A stretch of DNA of 64,000 nt, taken from NCBI GenBank assembly GCA_019454165.1, contig CP075367.1, positions 317,971 to 381,970 of the forward strand, given 5' to 3'. This DNA is from Anaerolineales bacterium. Its GTDB lineage: Bacteria > Chloroflexota > Anaerolineae > Anaerolineales > UBA11579. The notes beneath the pieces were generated by a model, which saw nothing but the letters and a program-made list of their open reading frames with translations, made no database searches and had not been told where the DNA came from. A program made the position numbers and the translations under genes. Below are positions 15,807 to 25,028 of the stretch, one piece after another (within the stretch, counting starts at the first letter, position 1; every line of letters begins with the position of its first letter).

Positions 15807-18066
15807 CTCCACATCCCACCCACTCGAAGCGGCGATGCGCATTGCCCTGCAGCCGCCGCCGCTGCGGCCGCAGTTCGAGGCCGCGCTGCGCCAGCGCTTG
15901 CAGCGCGCCGCCACGGTGCCGCGCGCAAGCGTGCTGCACTGGCGGCCAAGCCGTCGCCTGGCGCTGGCTGGCCTGGTGGCCGCCGTAGTGCTGGCCATCA
16001 CGCTTGCCATTGGCCCGCAGCGCGTGTTGGCCCAGGTGCTGAGCTGGTTCGGCTATGTGCCCGGCGCGGGCTATGTGGAAACCGAAGGCGGCCTGCGCGT
16101 CCTGGCCAAGCCCGTGATCCATGAGCAAGACGGCATCCGTGTCTCAGTCCTGGACGGCTTGATAGATGACAAGCACACCGTGCTCACGATCCTGTTCGAG
16201 GGCATCCGCCAGGAGCAAAAACCCACCTCTGAAGATATTCCCGGCTGCTGGCCATCGCCGGCGCTGCAACTGCCCAGTGGCGAACAACTCGTTGCGACCG
16301 GTGGCGGTGGTGGCGGCGGCCCCAGTTGGATGCAGATGGAGCTGACCTACCCAGCCCTGCCCGCGGATGTGAACGAAGCCACGCTCCAAATCCCCTGCGT
16401 GCCGGAAGTGCTGCCGGGTCTCGGCCCGGAAAATATGCAGGTGCCTCTGCTGTTCGAGCCGGCCCCCGAAGGCTTCCTGGCCTTGCCGGTCCAGCCCCTG
16501 ATACCGGCCACCGAACCCGCTGCCGCGCCGCATGGCTTCGTGCTCAGCGTGGAAGACTATGTAGAGATGGAGGATGGCTACCTGATCCGCGGCCGCCTCT
16601 CCTGGGAAGAGAGTGAGTTCACTACTCCCGAGTTTTGGTACATCGACCTGAAGATGGTCGACGCGGACGGCAACAACATTCCGGTGGAGTTCGAAGAATT
16701 CCCCAACCCGCCGACAGACCCTGACCAGCGCTACCTGGTTTGGGCTCTGCGCACGAATACGAAGTACATCACCAGCCCGGCTCAGATCACGCTGGCTGAC
16801 CTGGCCGTACGTATCCTGCAATCACCGGAGACTGCCGAAGAGCTCTCCGTCGATCTGGGCGCCAACCCCACCCACGGCCAGGTTTGGCAACTCAACGCTG
16901 AGCTGCCCCTGGGCGAGCACACCGCTGTCCTCGATTCACTCACCTTCGAGCAGCGGGAGGATGGCACCTATAGCCTGATGGCTCGCATCCTGTTTGACCC
17001 AACGGTCATTACTTATGCACAGGTGCTGGATAAAGACAATCGCAGCCAGATGTTTGGCATGTATGGCGGCCAGACGGAAGCCGGCGCGGTTGAGATCAGC
17101 ACCATCTATGACTATCTGCCCACCGGCGTCCACCGCTTCTGGATCGATAACTACTTCGTGCGCCTTGAAGGCCCCTGGTCTGCCGGGCTCACGCTGCCGC
17201 CGCCCAGCGGCGATCCGCTTCCTGCCGAGGCCTGCTTTATGCCCCAGGATTGGCAGGCCCTGCTGGCGGCGCCAAACGCCGAGTTGCCCACCGGCATCCG
17301 TGGCCGCCTGCTGTTTGAAGGCGGCCGGGTGACTGATTTTGACGGAACGATGTATGGCGAGCCGATCCAGGGCGTCTGGCCCGCGCTCTCGCCGGATGGA
17401 ACCCAGCTCGCTTATGTAGACAATACCGGGCTGTACCTCACGCAAATAGACAGTGGTCAGCGTAAGCAGATCTCTCAAGGTGGCGCGTACTCGCCTGTCT
17501 GGTCACCCACGGGTGAGCGTTTGGCTTACATTCAAGTTGGCCAAGGTGTTGGGCTGGTAAATTCTGACGGCAGCGGGCAAAGAATGTTGCCGGCCGCCGC
17601 GGCTGACATGATCGGCATTGCCGGTTGGATGCCGGACGGCAGTACGCTCGTAGTCGTCTCCATCGTGCCCGAAGGGTCTATGCTGCAGTCAATAGACCTG
17701 AACAGCGGCGCTATCCGAGACCACTTCGTGATCGATAGCCGCAAGGGGGGCTTCGCCCATCTATCGCCTGATGGTCAGCAGATCGTGTACAGCGGGTCAC
17801 TGTTCGGCAGCATGTACTACGGTTTGTATGTCAGCAAGCTTGACGGGAGCGATACTCGTCTCCTGGCTCAACCGGATGGCGAGATCGTGTACATGACTAC
17901 CGGCGCTTGGAGCCCCGATGGGGATTGGCTGCTGCTCAACCCGCGCGATCCCATAGAGCTGGAGCCCAGCCCTCAACACCCCGTGCTGATCAATATCGAG
18001 GCTTGCCAGGCTTATCTCGTCCCCGGCGTGCTCGGTAGCGTAGTGGGCTGGGCGCGTGATCCGTGA
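15799..18066 (+). CDS. Membrane protein, anti-sigma-like N-terminus with C-terminal WD40/TolB-like beta-propeller
   Basis: The 755-residue protein has a cytoplasmic N-terminal segment with R/L-rich helices (about residues 1-52), one transmembrane helix (about 54-72) and a long extracytoplasmic part. The middle region (~75-470) resembles DUF4179-type domains found in sigma-linked membrane proteins (LDGLIDDKHTVLTILFEG). Residues ~500-750 contain TolB/PD40-type repeats (WPALSPDGTQLAYVD, YSPVWSPTGERLAYI, FAHLSPDGQQIVYSG, GAWSPDGDWLLL). There is no zinc-binding HxxxCxxC motif, so it is not a ZAS anti-sigma factor. The ATG at 15799 overlaps the sigma stop codon. Its role as sigma regulator is inferred from context. 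Confidence 0.8.
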   Translation: MFNSTSHPLEAAMRIALQPPPLRPQFEAALRQRLQRAATVPRASVLHWRPSRRLALAGLVAAVVLAITLAIGPQRVLAQVLSWFGYVPGAGYVETEGGLRVLAKPVIHEQDGIRVSVLDGLIDDKHTVLTILFEGIRQEQKPTSEDIPGCWPSPALQLPSGEQLVATGGGGGGGPSWMQMELTYPALPADVNEATLQIPCVPEVLPGLGPENMQVPLLFEPAPEGFLALPVQPLIPATEPAAAPHGFVLSVEDYVEMEDGYLIRGRLSWEESEFTTPEFWYIDLKMVDADGNNIPVEFEEFPNPPTDPDQRYLVWALRTNTKYITSPAQITLADLAVRILQSPETAEELSVDLGANPTHGQVWQLNAELPLGEHTAVLDSLTFEQREDGTYSLMARILFDPTVITYAQVLDKDNRSQMFGMYGGQTEAGAVEISTIYDYLPTGVHRFWIDNYFVRLEGPWSAGLTLPPPSGDPLPAEACFMPQDWQALLAAPNAELPTGIRGRLLFEGGRVTDFDGTMYGEPIQGVWPALSPDGTQLAYVDNTGLYLTQIDSGQRKQISQGGAYSPVWSPTGERLAYIQVGQGVGLVNSDGSGQRMLPAAAADMIGIAGWMPDGSTLVVVSIVPEGSMLQSIDLNSGAIRDHFVIDSRKGGFAHLSPDGQQIVYSGSLFGSMYYGLYVSKLDGSDTRLLAQPDGEIVYMTTGAWSPDGDWLLLNPRDPIELEPSPQHPVLINIEACQAYLVPGVLGSVVGWARDP

Positions 18067-18120
18067 AAACCGGAACAACATAGCGTAAGGTTTTAAGCAC
18101 GCGCTCGTTATAATGCGCGT

Positions 18121-19155
18121 ATGGACAAGAAAACCCTGCTCAGCCAAACCATTGAGCACATTGACATCAAATCGTTTGACCCTGTCCCCCTGGTGGACCA
18201 GTACGAGCGCATGGCATTTCAGGCGCGTAATCTAGCTCGGGCGGCTCGCATTTATGACAATATGCTGGCCGATACCGAGTGCGCGGTCATCCTGTGTCTT
18301 GCAGGCTCGCTGGTCAGCGCCGGGCTCAAGCAGGTCATCTTTGACTTGGTGGATAACAACATGGTGGATGCGATCGTCTCCACCGGCGCCAACGTGGTAG
18401 ACCAGGACTTCTTTGAGGGCCTGGGCTTCAAGCACTACATCGGCGATCCAAAGTCTGATGATGATGCGCTGATGAACCTGCGCATTGACCGCATCTATGA
18501 CACCTACATTGATGAAGATGAGCTGCGCATCTGCGACGACACCATCAAGCAGATCGCCGACAGCCTGCCGCCGCGCCCGTACTCCTCGCGCGAGTTCATC
18601 TGGCACATGGGCAAGTACCTGGTGGATAACGGCAAGGGTGAAGGCTGCTTCGTGCGCCGCGCCTATGAGGTCGGCGTGCCGATCTTCGTCCCGGCCTTCT
18701 CAGACTCCAGCGCCGGTTTCGGCCTGGTGGATCACCAGTACCGCGCCACCGGCGGCGTAGTCTCCATCGACTCCGCCAAGGACTTTCTGGAGCTGACCAA
18801 GATCAAGATCGCCGCGGGCACCACCGGCCTGCTGATGATCGGCGGCGGCGTGCCCAAGAACTTTGCGCAGGACATTACCGTGGCGGCCGAGATCCTGGAA
18901 GGCGAAGCCGATATGCACAAGTACGCCATCCAGATCACCGTGGCCGACGAGCGTGATGGCGGCCTCTCCGGCTCCACGCTGCAAGAGGCTCACTCCTGGG
19001 GCAAGGTGGAGCAAGAGAGCGAGCAGATGGTGTTCGCCGAGGCCACCCTGGCCATGCCGCTGATCGCCGGCTACGCCTATCACAAGGGCAGCTGGAAACA
19101 GCGCCAAGCCAAGAACTTCAATGCCGTGCTCGACAAGAGCGCCCAGGCTGCCTAG
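18121..19155 (+). CDS. Deoxyhypusine synthase-like enzyme, probable homospermidine synthase
   Basis: This 344-residue NAD-dependent enzyme belongs to the DHS fold. The catalytic lysine is present at Lys295 in HSWGKVEQ, matching the SWGK of eukaryotic DHS. NAD-binding regions ([31 protein letters not shown]) are conserved. Bacteria have no eIF5A to modify. Bacterial DHS-like enzymes are known to act on putrescine/spermidine and can make homospermidine. The two genes downstream make putrescine from arginine, which supports a polyamine role. Exact product specificity is inference. Confidence 0.88.
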   Translation: MDKKTLLSQTIEHIDIKSFDPVPLVDQYERMAFQARNLARAARIYDNMLADTECAVILCLAGSLVSAGLKQVIFDLVDNNMVDAIVSTGANVVDQDFFEGLGFKHYIGDPKSDDDALMNLRIDRIYDTYIDEDELRICDDTIKQIADSLPPRPYSSREFIWHMGKYLVDNGKGEGCFVRRAYEVGVPIFVPAFSDSSAGFGLVDHQYRATGGVVSIDSAKDFLELTKIKIAAGTTGLLMIGGGVPKNFAQDITVAAEILEGEADMHKYAIQITVADERDGGLSGSTLQEAHSWGKVEQESEQMVFAEATLAMPLIAGYAYHKGSWKQRQAKNFNAVLDKSAQAA

Positions 19156-19184
19156 GCAGCTCAGTCACTGAGGAGACTACATAC

Positions 19185-19736
19185 ATGATCCCGAACAAGA
19201 TCTTTTTCACCAAGGGCGTCGGCGTGCACAAAGACCGCCTGGCCTCGTTCGAAGCCGCCCTGCGCAGCGCCAAGATCGAAAAGTTCAACCTGGTCTATGT
19301 GTCCAGCATCTTCCCGCCCAACTGCAAGATGGTCTCGGTCGACGAGGGCCTCAAGCACCTCTCACCGGGCGAGGTGGTCTTCTGTGTGATGGCGCGCAGC
19401 GATACCAATGAGCCCAACCGCCTGGTCTCCTCCGCCATCGGTGTAGCTCTGCCGCAAGACACCGCCCGCTACGGCTATCTGTCTGAGCACCATGCCCACG
19501 GCGAGACCGGCGAAAAGAGCGGCGAATATGCCGAAGACCTGGCCGCCACGATGTTGGCCACCACCCTGGGCCTGGAGTTTGACCCGGATACCGCCTGGGA
19601 TGAGCGCAAGCAGATCTACGATGCCAACCCGCACATCTTCAAGACCCGCCACTATGTGCAGTCCGCCGAGGGCCACAAGAACGGCCTGTGGACCACCGTG
19701 CTGGCCGCCGCAGTCTTGATCCGCTCCGAAGACTAG
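19185..19736 (+). CDS. Pyruvoyl-dependent arginine decarboxylase
   Basis: This 183-residue proenzyme converts arginine to agmatine. Self-cleavage occurs between two serines to form a pyruvoyl group. The matching VSSIFPP motif is at Ser40-Ser41. The family signatures [16 protein letters not shown] and LGLEFD are present. An AGGAG site precedes the ATG. It is 29 bases downstream of the DHS-like gene and 15 bases upstream of agmatinase, in one operon. This archaeal-type enzyme replaces the PLP-dependent SpeA found in many bacteria. Confidence 0.94.
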   Translation: MIPNKIFFTKGVGVHKDRLASFEAALRSAKIEKFNLVYVSSIFPPNCKMVSVDEGLKHLSPGEVVFCVMARSDTNEPNRLVSSAIGVALPQDTARYGYLSEHHAHGETGEKSGEYAEDLAATMLATTLGLEFDPDTAWDERKQIYDANPHIFKTRHYVQSAEGHKNGLWTTVLAAAVLIRSED

Positions 19737-19751
19737 GGTCGTGTAACCAGC

Positions 19752-20612
19752 GTGGGCGAGCACTCCCCTCCCTACAACTTCGGCGGCCTGCCCGATGAGT
19801 TCACCGTCTACGACGCGGCCGCGGTGGCCGTGGTGCCCGTGCCGTTCGACCTCACCACTTCGTGGATGCCCGGCACGGCCAAAGGCCCGCGCGCCCTCAT
19901 CGAGGCCTCCGGCTACCTGGAGCTCTACGATATCGAGACGGACAGCGAGCCATACGAGCACGGCATCTTCACCGACTCAGCCGTGACCGCCGACGACACG
20001 CTGGCGCTCAACGACAATGTGTATGCCTGCGTCAAGCGGCATATCGAGGCCGGCAAGTTCGTCGTCACCCTCGGCGGCGAGCACTCCGTGGCCTATGGTG
20101 CGGCCAAAGCCCACATCGAGGCCTACGACCAGCTCAGCATCCTGCATTTCGATGCCCACACTGATCGCCGCGAAGAATTCGAGGGCGATCAGTTCAGCCA
20201 TGCCTGCACCCTGCGCCGCATCTCTGAGCTCAATGATGACATCGTCTCGGTGGGCATCCGCAGCCTCGACAGCGGCGAGTTGCAATACCTCGACCGCAGC
20301 AAAGTCTTCTTTGCCGAGAACATCTACAACTCGCAAGCATGGATCGACAGCGTGGTCGCCTTGCTCAAGCCCAACGTCTACATCACCTTTGACCTGGATG
20401 TGTTCGACCCGGCCATCATGCCCTCCACCGGCACGCCGGAGCCCGGCGGCCTGCAGTGGTACCCGGTGCTCGAAGCGCTGCGCGCCGTGAGCCGCAGACG
20501 CACGATCGTAGGCTGTGACGTGGTCGAGCTCAGCCCCAATGCGGAGAACAAGGGGCCTGATTTTCTAGCCGCCAAGCTGATCTACAAACTGCTCGCCTAC
20601 AAGTTCGCCTAG
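19752..20612 (+). CDS. speB: Agmatinase
   Basis: This 286-residue ureohydrolase cleaves agmatine to putrescine and urea. Manganese ligands are visible: His111 in GGEHS, the FDAHTD motif (Asp134, His136, Asp138) and the FDLDVFDP motif further down. The length and the C-terminal GCDVVELSP phrase fit the SpeB/arginase superfamily. Adjacency to arginine decarboxylase makes agmatinase much more likely than arginase or formiminoglutamase. It starts with GTG and follows the decarboxylase by 15 bases. Confidence 0.93.
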   Translation: MGEHSPPYNFGGLPDEFTVYDAAAVAVVPVPFDLTTSWMPGTAKGPRALIEASGYLELYDIETDSEPYEHGIFTDSAVTADDTLALNDNVYACVKRHIEAGKFVVTLGGEHSVAYGAAKAHIEAYDQLSILHFDAHTDRREEFEGDQFSHACTLRRISELNDDIVSVGIRSLDSGELQYLDRSKVFFAENIYNSQAWIDSVVALLKPNVYITFDLDVFDPAIMPSTGTPEPGGLQWYPVLEALRAVSRRRTIVGCDVVELSPNAENKGPDFLAAKLIYKLLAYKFA

Positions 20613-20627
20613 GCGCCCGGAGACACC

Positions 20628-21173
20628 ATGAGAAAAGCCGTCTTTGCCATCAACATGACCATCGACGGCTATTGCGGCCACGAAACCGCCATCGCCGACG
20701 ATGAGCTGCACCAATACTTTACCAATCTGCTGCACCAGTCAGATGTGCATATCTTTGGCCGCGACACCTATGAGCTGATGTATCCGTTCTGGCATGACGT
20801 GGCCGTGGCTCAGTCGGAAAGCGAAACCATAAATGAGTTCGCGCTGGCTTTCGATGCGATCCCCAAGATCGTCTTCTCCACCACGCTGGAGCGCGCTGAC
20901 TGGGACAACACCACCTTGCTGCGCTCTGGCCTGCAAGAAAAAATCATCGAACTGAAACAACAACCCGGCAAGAGCATTGCCATCGGCAGCATCAAGACCG
21001 CCGCCCAGGCTGAGCAGTGGGGCTTGATCGATGAGTATCACTTCGTCGTGCACCCCATCATCGCCGGCAAAGGCCCGCGCTTGTTCCAGCCGGGCGGCGG
21101 CCGCTCCCTCACGCTGCTGAGCTCAAAAGTATTCGGCTCGGGAGTCGTCGCCCTGCATTACCAAAGATCATGA
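20628..21173 (+). CDS. Dihydrofolate-reductase-family protein (RibD C-terminal-like)
   Basis: This 181-residue NADPH-binding protein of the DHFR/RibD_C superfamily has the typical start (AINMTIDGYCG), the FGRDTYELM motif, IVFSTTLERADW and the SIKTAAQAEQWGLIDEY segment. Proteins of this stand-alone type are common and their substrate is usually unknown. True folate reduction is not established. It follows agmatinase by 15 bases and overlaps the next gene by 4 bases (ATGA), so it is part of the same transcriptional run. Confidence 0.86.
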   Translation: MRKAVFAINMTIDGYCGHETAIADDELHQYFTNLLHQSDVHIFGRDTYELMYPFWHDVAVAQSESETINEFALAFDAIPKIVFSTTLERADWDNTTLLRSGLQEKIIELKQQPGKSIAIGSIKTAAQAEQWGLIDEYHFVVHPIIAGKGPRLFQPGGGRSLTLLSSKVFGSGVVALHYQRS

Positions 21174-21718
21174 AGTTTCGCGAAGTAGACCAAACCAACT
21201 GGGATGATTTCGTCACTTTCTTCGAGGGCAAGGGCTGCCCTTCCTATTGCTGGTGCATGGCCTGGCGTCCGCTGCCCGGCGACCGGCAGCAGGCCAGCAA
21301 CGCCGACCGCAAGAAGGCCCTCGGCGCGTTGGTTCAGCACGGCACGCCGATCGGCATCCTCGCCTACGACGGCGAGACGCCGGTCGGCTGGTGCTCGATC
21401 GCCCCGCGGGCCAGTTACACCCCGCTGGGCGGCGCGGCCTACGAAGGCGTAGCCGAAGACAAGGTCTGGTCCCTGGCTTGCTTCTTTGTGCCACGCGCCC
21501 GCCGCGGTGAGGGCATTGGCAAGCAGTTGCTGGCCGCCACCATCCAATCCGCCCGCAAACGCGGCGCCAGGATCGTGGAGGCTTACCCGGTCGACCCTGA
21601 CTCGCCGTCCTATCGCTTCATGGGCTTCGTCTCAACCTTTGCGCAGGCCGGCTTCACCGAAACCGGCCGGGCTGGCAAACGCCGCCATGTGATGCACCTG
21701 CGCTTGGGCAGCCGGTAA
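21170..21718 (+). CDS. GNAT-family N-acetyltransferase
   Basis: This 182-residue acetyltransferase carries the acetyl-CoA-binding signature RRGEGIGKQLLAATI preceded by the beta-strand SLACFFVPRA. The N-terminus has a Cys-rich phrase (GCPSYCWCMAW), which also occurs in related forms in the two paralogous acetyltransferases at 51-53 kb. All three share GWCS/GWCA followed by a region with PR. Substrate is unknown. The start codon overlaps the preceding gene's stop. Confidence 0.86.
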   Translation: MKFREVDQTNWDDFVTFFEGKGCPSYCWCMAWRPLPGDRQQASNADRKKALGALVQHGTPIGILAYDGETPVGWCSIAPRASYTPLGGAAYEGVAEDKVWSLACFFVPRARRGEGIGKQLLAATIQSARKRGARIVEAYPVDPDSPSYRFMGFVSTFAQAGFTETGRAGKRRHVMHLRLGSR

Positions 21719-21721
21719 CCC

Positions 21722-22576
21722 ATGCTGCCCAACATGCCCATTCACAGCGCCGTGCAGCCGCCCACGCCCCCGCTGGACCGTTACATCGAGGTGCTGTGGT
21801 ATCAGCACATCCCCATCTACAGCGCGCGCGAGATCATTCTGCCCAGCCCGCACATGGAGCTGATCTTCAACTTCGCCCAGCCGCACAAGGTCTTCCTCTC
21901 CCCGGACCTGGCAGACTTCACCACTCATGAGCAGGCCTGGCTCGCTGGCTTGCAGAGCCGCTACTTCACCATCCAGTCCACCACCAGCCACCTGATGGGC
22001 GCCCGCCTGAAGCCCGGCGGCGCGGCGGCCTTCTTCCCCGGCGATATGAGTCAGTTCACGGACCAGGTGACCCCGCTGCACACCATCCTCGGCCCGGCCG
22101 CGGCCGCCGAGCTGCACGCCGCACTCAGCGCCGCCACAGACGATGCGGCTCGCTTCACCGCGCTCGAAGGCTTCCTGCTCCAGCGCCTCACCGAGAGCCG
22201 TCCGGGCCTTGACCTGGCGCTCGCCGCGGTCGAGCGCATCCAGGCTGCCGGTGGCAACCTCACCATTGCGGAGCTGAGCGTTGAGCTTAGCGTCAGCCAC
22301 AAACACCTCATTGACGTCTTCGCCGCCACCGTGGGGTTGCGGCCCAAGCAGTTCGCCCGCGTGATCCGCTTCAGCACCATGCTGCCTGACTTGCTCTCCG
22401 GTGCTCAACCCGACTGGGCCGCTTTGGCGCAGAAAGCCGGCTATCACGATCAGTCGCATTTCAATCGCGAGTTCCAACTCTTCGCCGGGCTAACGCCCAG
22501 CCAATATCTCGAACTGCGCACCCACTACAGCAATTACAGCTCGCCGGAAGACTCGCGTTTCGTCCCACTCGGTTAA
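21722..22576 (+). CDS. AraC-family transcriptional regulator
   Basis: This 284-residue protein has an N-terminal sensor domain typical of the DUF6597/AraC group (VLWYQHIPIYSAREIILPSPHMELIFNF, then GARLKPGGAAAFF). It has a C-terminal double helix-turn-helix (LTIAELSVELSVSHKHLIDVF, then LAQKAGYHDQSHFNREFQLFAGLTPSQY). It probably binds DNA as an activator; the effector is unknown. The ATG at 21722 follows the acetyltransferase stop by 3 bases. ATG 21734 is an alternative start. Confidence 0.9.
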   Translation: MLPNMPIHSAVQPPTPPLDRYIEVLWYQHIPIYSAREIILPSPHMELIFNFAQPHKVFLSPDLADFTTHEQAWLAGLQSRYFTIQSTTSHLMGARLKPGGAAAFFPGDMSQFTDQVTPLHTILGPAAAAELHAALSAATDDAARFTALEGFLLQRLTESRPGLDLALAAVERIQAAGGNLTIAELSVELSVSHKHLIDVFAATVGLRPKQFARVIRFSTMLPDLLSGAQPDWAALAQKAGYHDQSHFNREFQLFAGLTPSQYLELRTHYSNYSSPEDSRFVPLG

Positions 22577-22630
22577 TTTTTTGCAATACAAGCGGCTCAT
22601 CCCTCCCTAGAATGCGGATCGAGGAGGCGT

Positions 22631-23065
22631 ATGAGCACGATCCATATCTTGTCTACCCTTGTCGGTGGCGAGTGGCACTTCCTGCCGCCCGGCGGCCAGC
22701 AAGGCCTCACCATGGTGCATACGTTCAATTGGCAGGTGCCGGATGCCTTGCTGGTATCCAAAAGCGTCTCGCCTGGCGGCGAGAGCTTTGGCTACTGGTA
22801 TTGGCACCCCGGCGCGCAGCAGGTCAAGATGATCGCGCTCGGCAAAGCGCTGGACGGCGTAAGCCTGGCTGAGTACACCGAGGTCACCCGCCAGGGTGAC
22901 TTGCTTACCTGTCACCTGCTCACTCACGACGATTCCGGCACCAAGCGCTATCGCGAAGAGTGGCGCTTCACCGATGACGACCACTACGAGTGGACCCTGT
23001 ACGCGTACTCAGAAGCCGGCGAGCAGCAAGTCATGCAAGCCAGCTTTGAGCGCCGCACGAACTAA
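22631..23065 (+). CDS. Conserved hypothetical protein (DUF1579/lipocalin-like length)
   Basis: This 144-residue cytosolic protein has alternating beta-strands (GEWHFLPPGG, FGYWYWHPG, KRYREEWRFTDDDHYEWTLY). The pattern is that of small beta-barrel proteins that recur next to AraC regulators. I do not recognise a specific family. A strong GAGGAGG ribosome binding site lies just upstream of the ATG. It probably belongs to the same module as the AraC regulator and the membrane protein that follows 14 bases later. Confidence 0.72.
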   Translation: MSTIHILSTLVGGEWHFLPPGGQQGLTMVHTFNWQVPDALLVSKSVSPGGESFGYWYWHPGAQQVKMIALGKALDGVSLAEYTEVTRQGDLLTCHLLTHDDSGTKRYREEWRFTDDDHYEWTLYAYSEAGEQQVMQASFERRTN

Positions 23066-23079
23066 CTTTTGGAGGAAAC

Positions 23080-23439
23080 ATGTTGACGGATATTCTGGCA
23101 GTCGTGGCGGGTTTCGCCGCCTGGAGCGTGCTGTGGCTCGGCGGCAATCCGCAAGTGCTCAAGCTCTTCCCGGGCGCGCTGCAAAAAGATGGTTCGCTGT
23201 ATCACACCGGTGCATTGCTGACCCTGCTGGTCTTCGCCGCCGCTGTCTCAATGGTGGCTGGATATGTGGTCACCTTGGTAAGCGGTGGCGCCAACCTGCC
23301 GCTGATCCTGGGCATCATCCTGCTGCTGGTCGGCATCATGGTGCAGCGACAATATTGGAAACTGATGCCGCTTTGGTATCACCTGCTGTTTCTGGGTCTG
23401 CTGATCCCCGCTACCCTGTTCGGCGCCAGCCTGGGCTGA
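23080..23439 (+). CDS. Small four-helix membrane protein, unknown function
   Basis: This 119-residue hydrophobic protein has four predicted helices (about residues 3-22, 42-66, 72-87 and 97-115) and a short charged loop with FPGALQKDGS. It follows the previous gene closely with a TTGGAGGA ribosome binding site and ends in front of a strong terminator. No catalytic motif is visible. Confidence 0.75.
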   Translation: MLTDILAVVAGFAAWSVLWLGGNPQVLKLFPGALQKDGSLYHTGALLTLLVFAAAVSMVAGYVVTLVSGGANLPLILGIILLLVGIMVQRQYWKLMPLWYHLLFLGLLIPATLFGASLG

Positions 23440-23450
23440 TCGTTCACAAC

Positions 23451-23482
23451 AAAAAGCCCCGGCAATTTCGCCGGGGCTTTTT
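23451..23482. terminator. Rho-independent terminator, bidirectional
   Basis: The stem AGCCCCGGC / GCCGGGGCT has a short AATTTC loop and five-base A and T flanks. It separates the convergent membrane protein and the STAS-like gene. Confidence 0.9.
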
Positions 23483-23487
23483 ATGCT

Positions 23488-23877
23488 TTAGTTCAGTCTG
23501 CCACTTCCCCAGGCGCGCGCCTGCTCGATATCCGTGAACATATCAAACGGGAAGCCGTACATCTTTCCGGCCACTTTCTGCACCAGCGGCTTATAGATGG
23601 CCAGCATGGCGCTGGTGGGCACCACCGAAGCCATGCCTACGCAAAGGCGCTGCAGCGCGGGCTTGTTGTCCTTGACCCACTGGGTCAGCACGGCGTTGGC
23701 GCCCTTCTCGCGTTCTTTGCCATCCCCACCATCATTCACGATCACCAGCGCAAACCGCTCGCCTTTGGCGATCAGCTCGTCGCCCGCATGGGTGATGGCG
23801 TACATATCCGCCTTCATGATCGGTTCGTAGGTGTGCATCACGATCAACGGGCTTTGTGAAGCATCTATCTTGTGCAT
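23488..23877 (-). CDS. STAS/SpoIIAA-like small protein
   Basis: This 129-residue cytosolic protein has the alternation of strands and helices and the C-terminal phrase FTDIEQARAWG found in SpoIIAA-like (STAS-type) proteins. In these proteins the end typically reads FFTDEEEARAWL. The central CVGMASVVPTSAM segment is also typical. No phosphorylatable serine can be named with confidence. The gene is isolated on the minus strand and convergent with its left neighbour. Function is unknown. Confidence 0.65.
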   Translation of the reverse strand: MHKIDASQSPLIVMHTYEPIMKADMYAITHAGDELIAKGERFALVIVNDGGDGKEREKGANAVLTQWVKDNKPALQRLCVGMASVVPTSAMLAIYKPLVQKVAGKMYGFPFDMFTDIEQARAWGSGRLN

Positions 23878-24064
23878 AAAGCTCCTTTCCCGTGAGTATA
23901 GAGAGCGGCCCGTGGTAAATCTAGGTCACCCCTGCAAACTGGGTTTGCACACCCTTGAACCGTATCTTCAACACCTATGCGATCTTGCAGCCCCGCAAGC
24001 GCAAAAATCCACGGGTGGTAGAATCGCCGCGTACCTCTGAATTTGTGTCCCAAGGAGCTGCTGC

Positions 24065-24952
24065 ATGGAAAAGCAAGTCGCTACATTTGAAGTCAAGAAG
24101 GGCTTGGCCCAGATGCTTAAGGGCGGCGTGATCATGGATGTGGTCACGGCCGAGCATGCCCGCATTGCCGAGAATGCCGGCGCAGCAGCCGTGATGGCGC
24201 TGGAACGCGTGCCGGCCGACATTCGCGCTCACGGCGGGGTGGCCCGCATGAGCGACCCCGGCCTGATCGAAGAGATCATGAACACCGTCAGCATCCCGGT
24301 CATGGCCAAAGTGCGCATCGGCCACTTTGTGGAAGCCCAGATCCTCGAATCGCTCGGCGTTGATTATGTCGACGAATCCGAAGTGCTTACCCCTGCCGAC
24401 GAGGCCAATCACATCAACAAGCACGACTTCAAGATCCCCTTCGTGTGCGGCTGCCGTAACCTGGGCGAAGCCCTACGCCGCGTCGGCGAAGGCGCCGCCA
24501 TGATCCGCACCAAGGGCGAAGCCGGCACCGGCGATGTCGTCGAGGCCGTGCGCCATGCCCGCACCGTGCTGGGAACCGTGCGCCGTTTGCAGACCATGCC
24601 AGATGAAGAAGTGATGGCGCTCGCCAAAGAGCTCGGCGCGCCGTTTGAACTGGTGAAAGAGACCAAGGAGCTTGGCCGCCTGCCGGTGGTCAACTTCGCC
24701 GCCGGCGGCATCGCCACCCCGGCCGACGCCGCCCTGATGATGCAGCTCGGCGTGGATGGCGTCTTCGTTGGCTCGGGTATCTTCAAGTCCGGTGACCCGG
24801 CTCGCCGCGCCGAAGCCATCGTCAAGGCCACTACCCACTACAACAACGCCAAGATCCTGGCCGAGGTCAGCCGCAACCTGGGTGAGCCGATGGTCGGTCG
24901 CCAGGTCACCGACATTCCCAAGGAAGACCTGATCGCCCAGCGCGGCTGGTAA
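24065..24952 (+). CDS. pdxS: Pyridoxal 5'-phosphate synthase subunit PdxS
   Basis: This 295-residue (beta/alpha)8 enzyme makes PLP from ribose 5-phosphate, glyceraldehyde 3-phosphate and ammonia. The catalytic lysine is in MAKVRIGH, the second lysine is in [11 protein letters not shown], and the phosphate-binding loops [17 protein letters not shown] and GSGIF are intact. It assembles as a dodecamer with PdxT, which is encoded 76 bases downstream. An AAGGAG site precedes the ATG. Confidence 0.98.
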   Translation: MEKQVATFEVKKGLAQMLKGGVIMDVVTAEHARIAENAGAAAVMALERVPADIRAHGGVARMSDPGLIEEIMNTVSIPVMAKVRIGHFVEAQILESLGVDYVDESEVLTPADEANHINKHDFKIPFVCGCRNLGEALRRVGEGAAMIRTKGEAGTGDVVEAVRHARTVLGTVRRLQTMPDEEVMALAKELGAPFELVKETKELGRLPVVNFAAGGIATPADAALMMQLGVDGVFVGSGIFKSGDPARRAEAIVKATTHYNNAKILAEVSRNLGEPMVGRQVTDIPKEDLIAQRGW

Positions 24953-25028
24953 GAGCGAGTGGCTCGTGATCAGTGAGCTGTGATTGGTAACTCACTCGCT
25001 CCCTGATCACAGCTCACCGATCACTATC
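24953..25028. repeat. ATCACTGA-type inverted repeat between pdxS and pdxT
   Basis: The spacer is a large imperfect hairpin built from GAGCGAGT/ACTCGCTC, GTGATCAGTGAGCTGTGAT and ATCACAGCTCACCGATCAC. Related sequence occurs at 28284-28364 and 36317-36396. It would form a strong stem in the pdxST mRNA and may set the PdxS:PdxT ratio. Confidence 0.75.
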
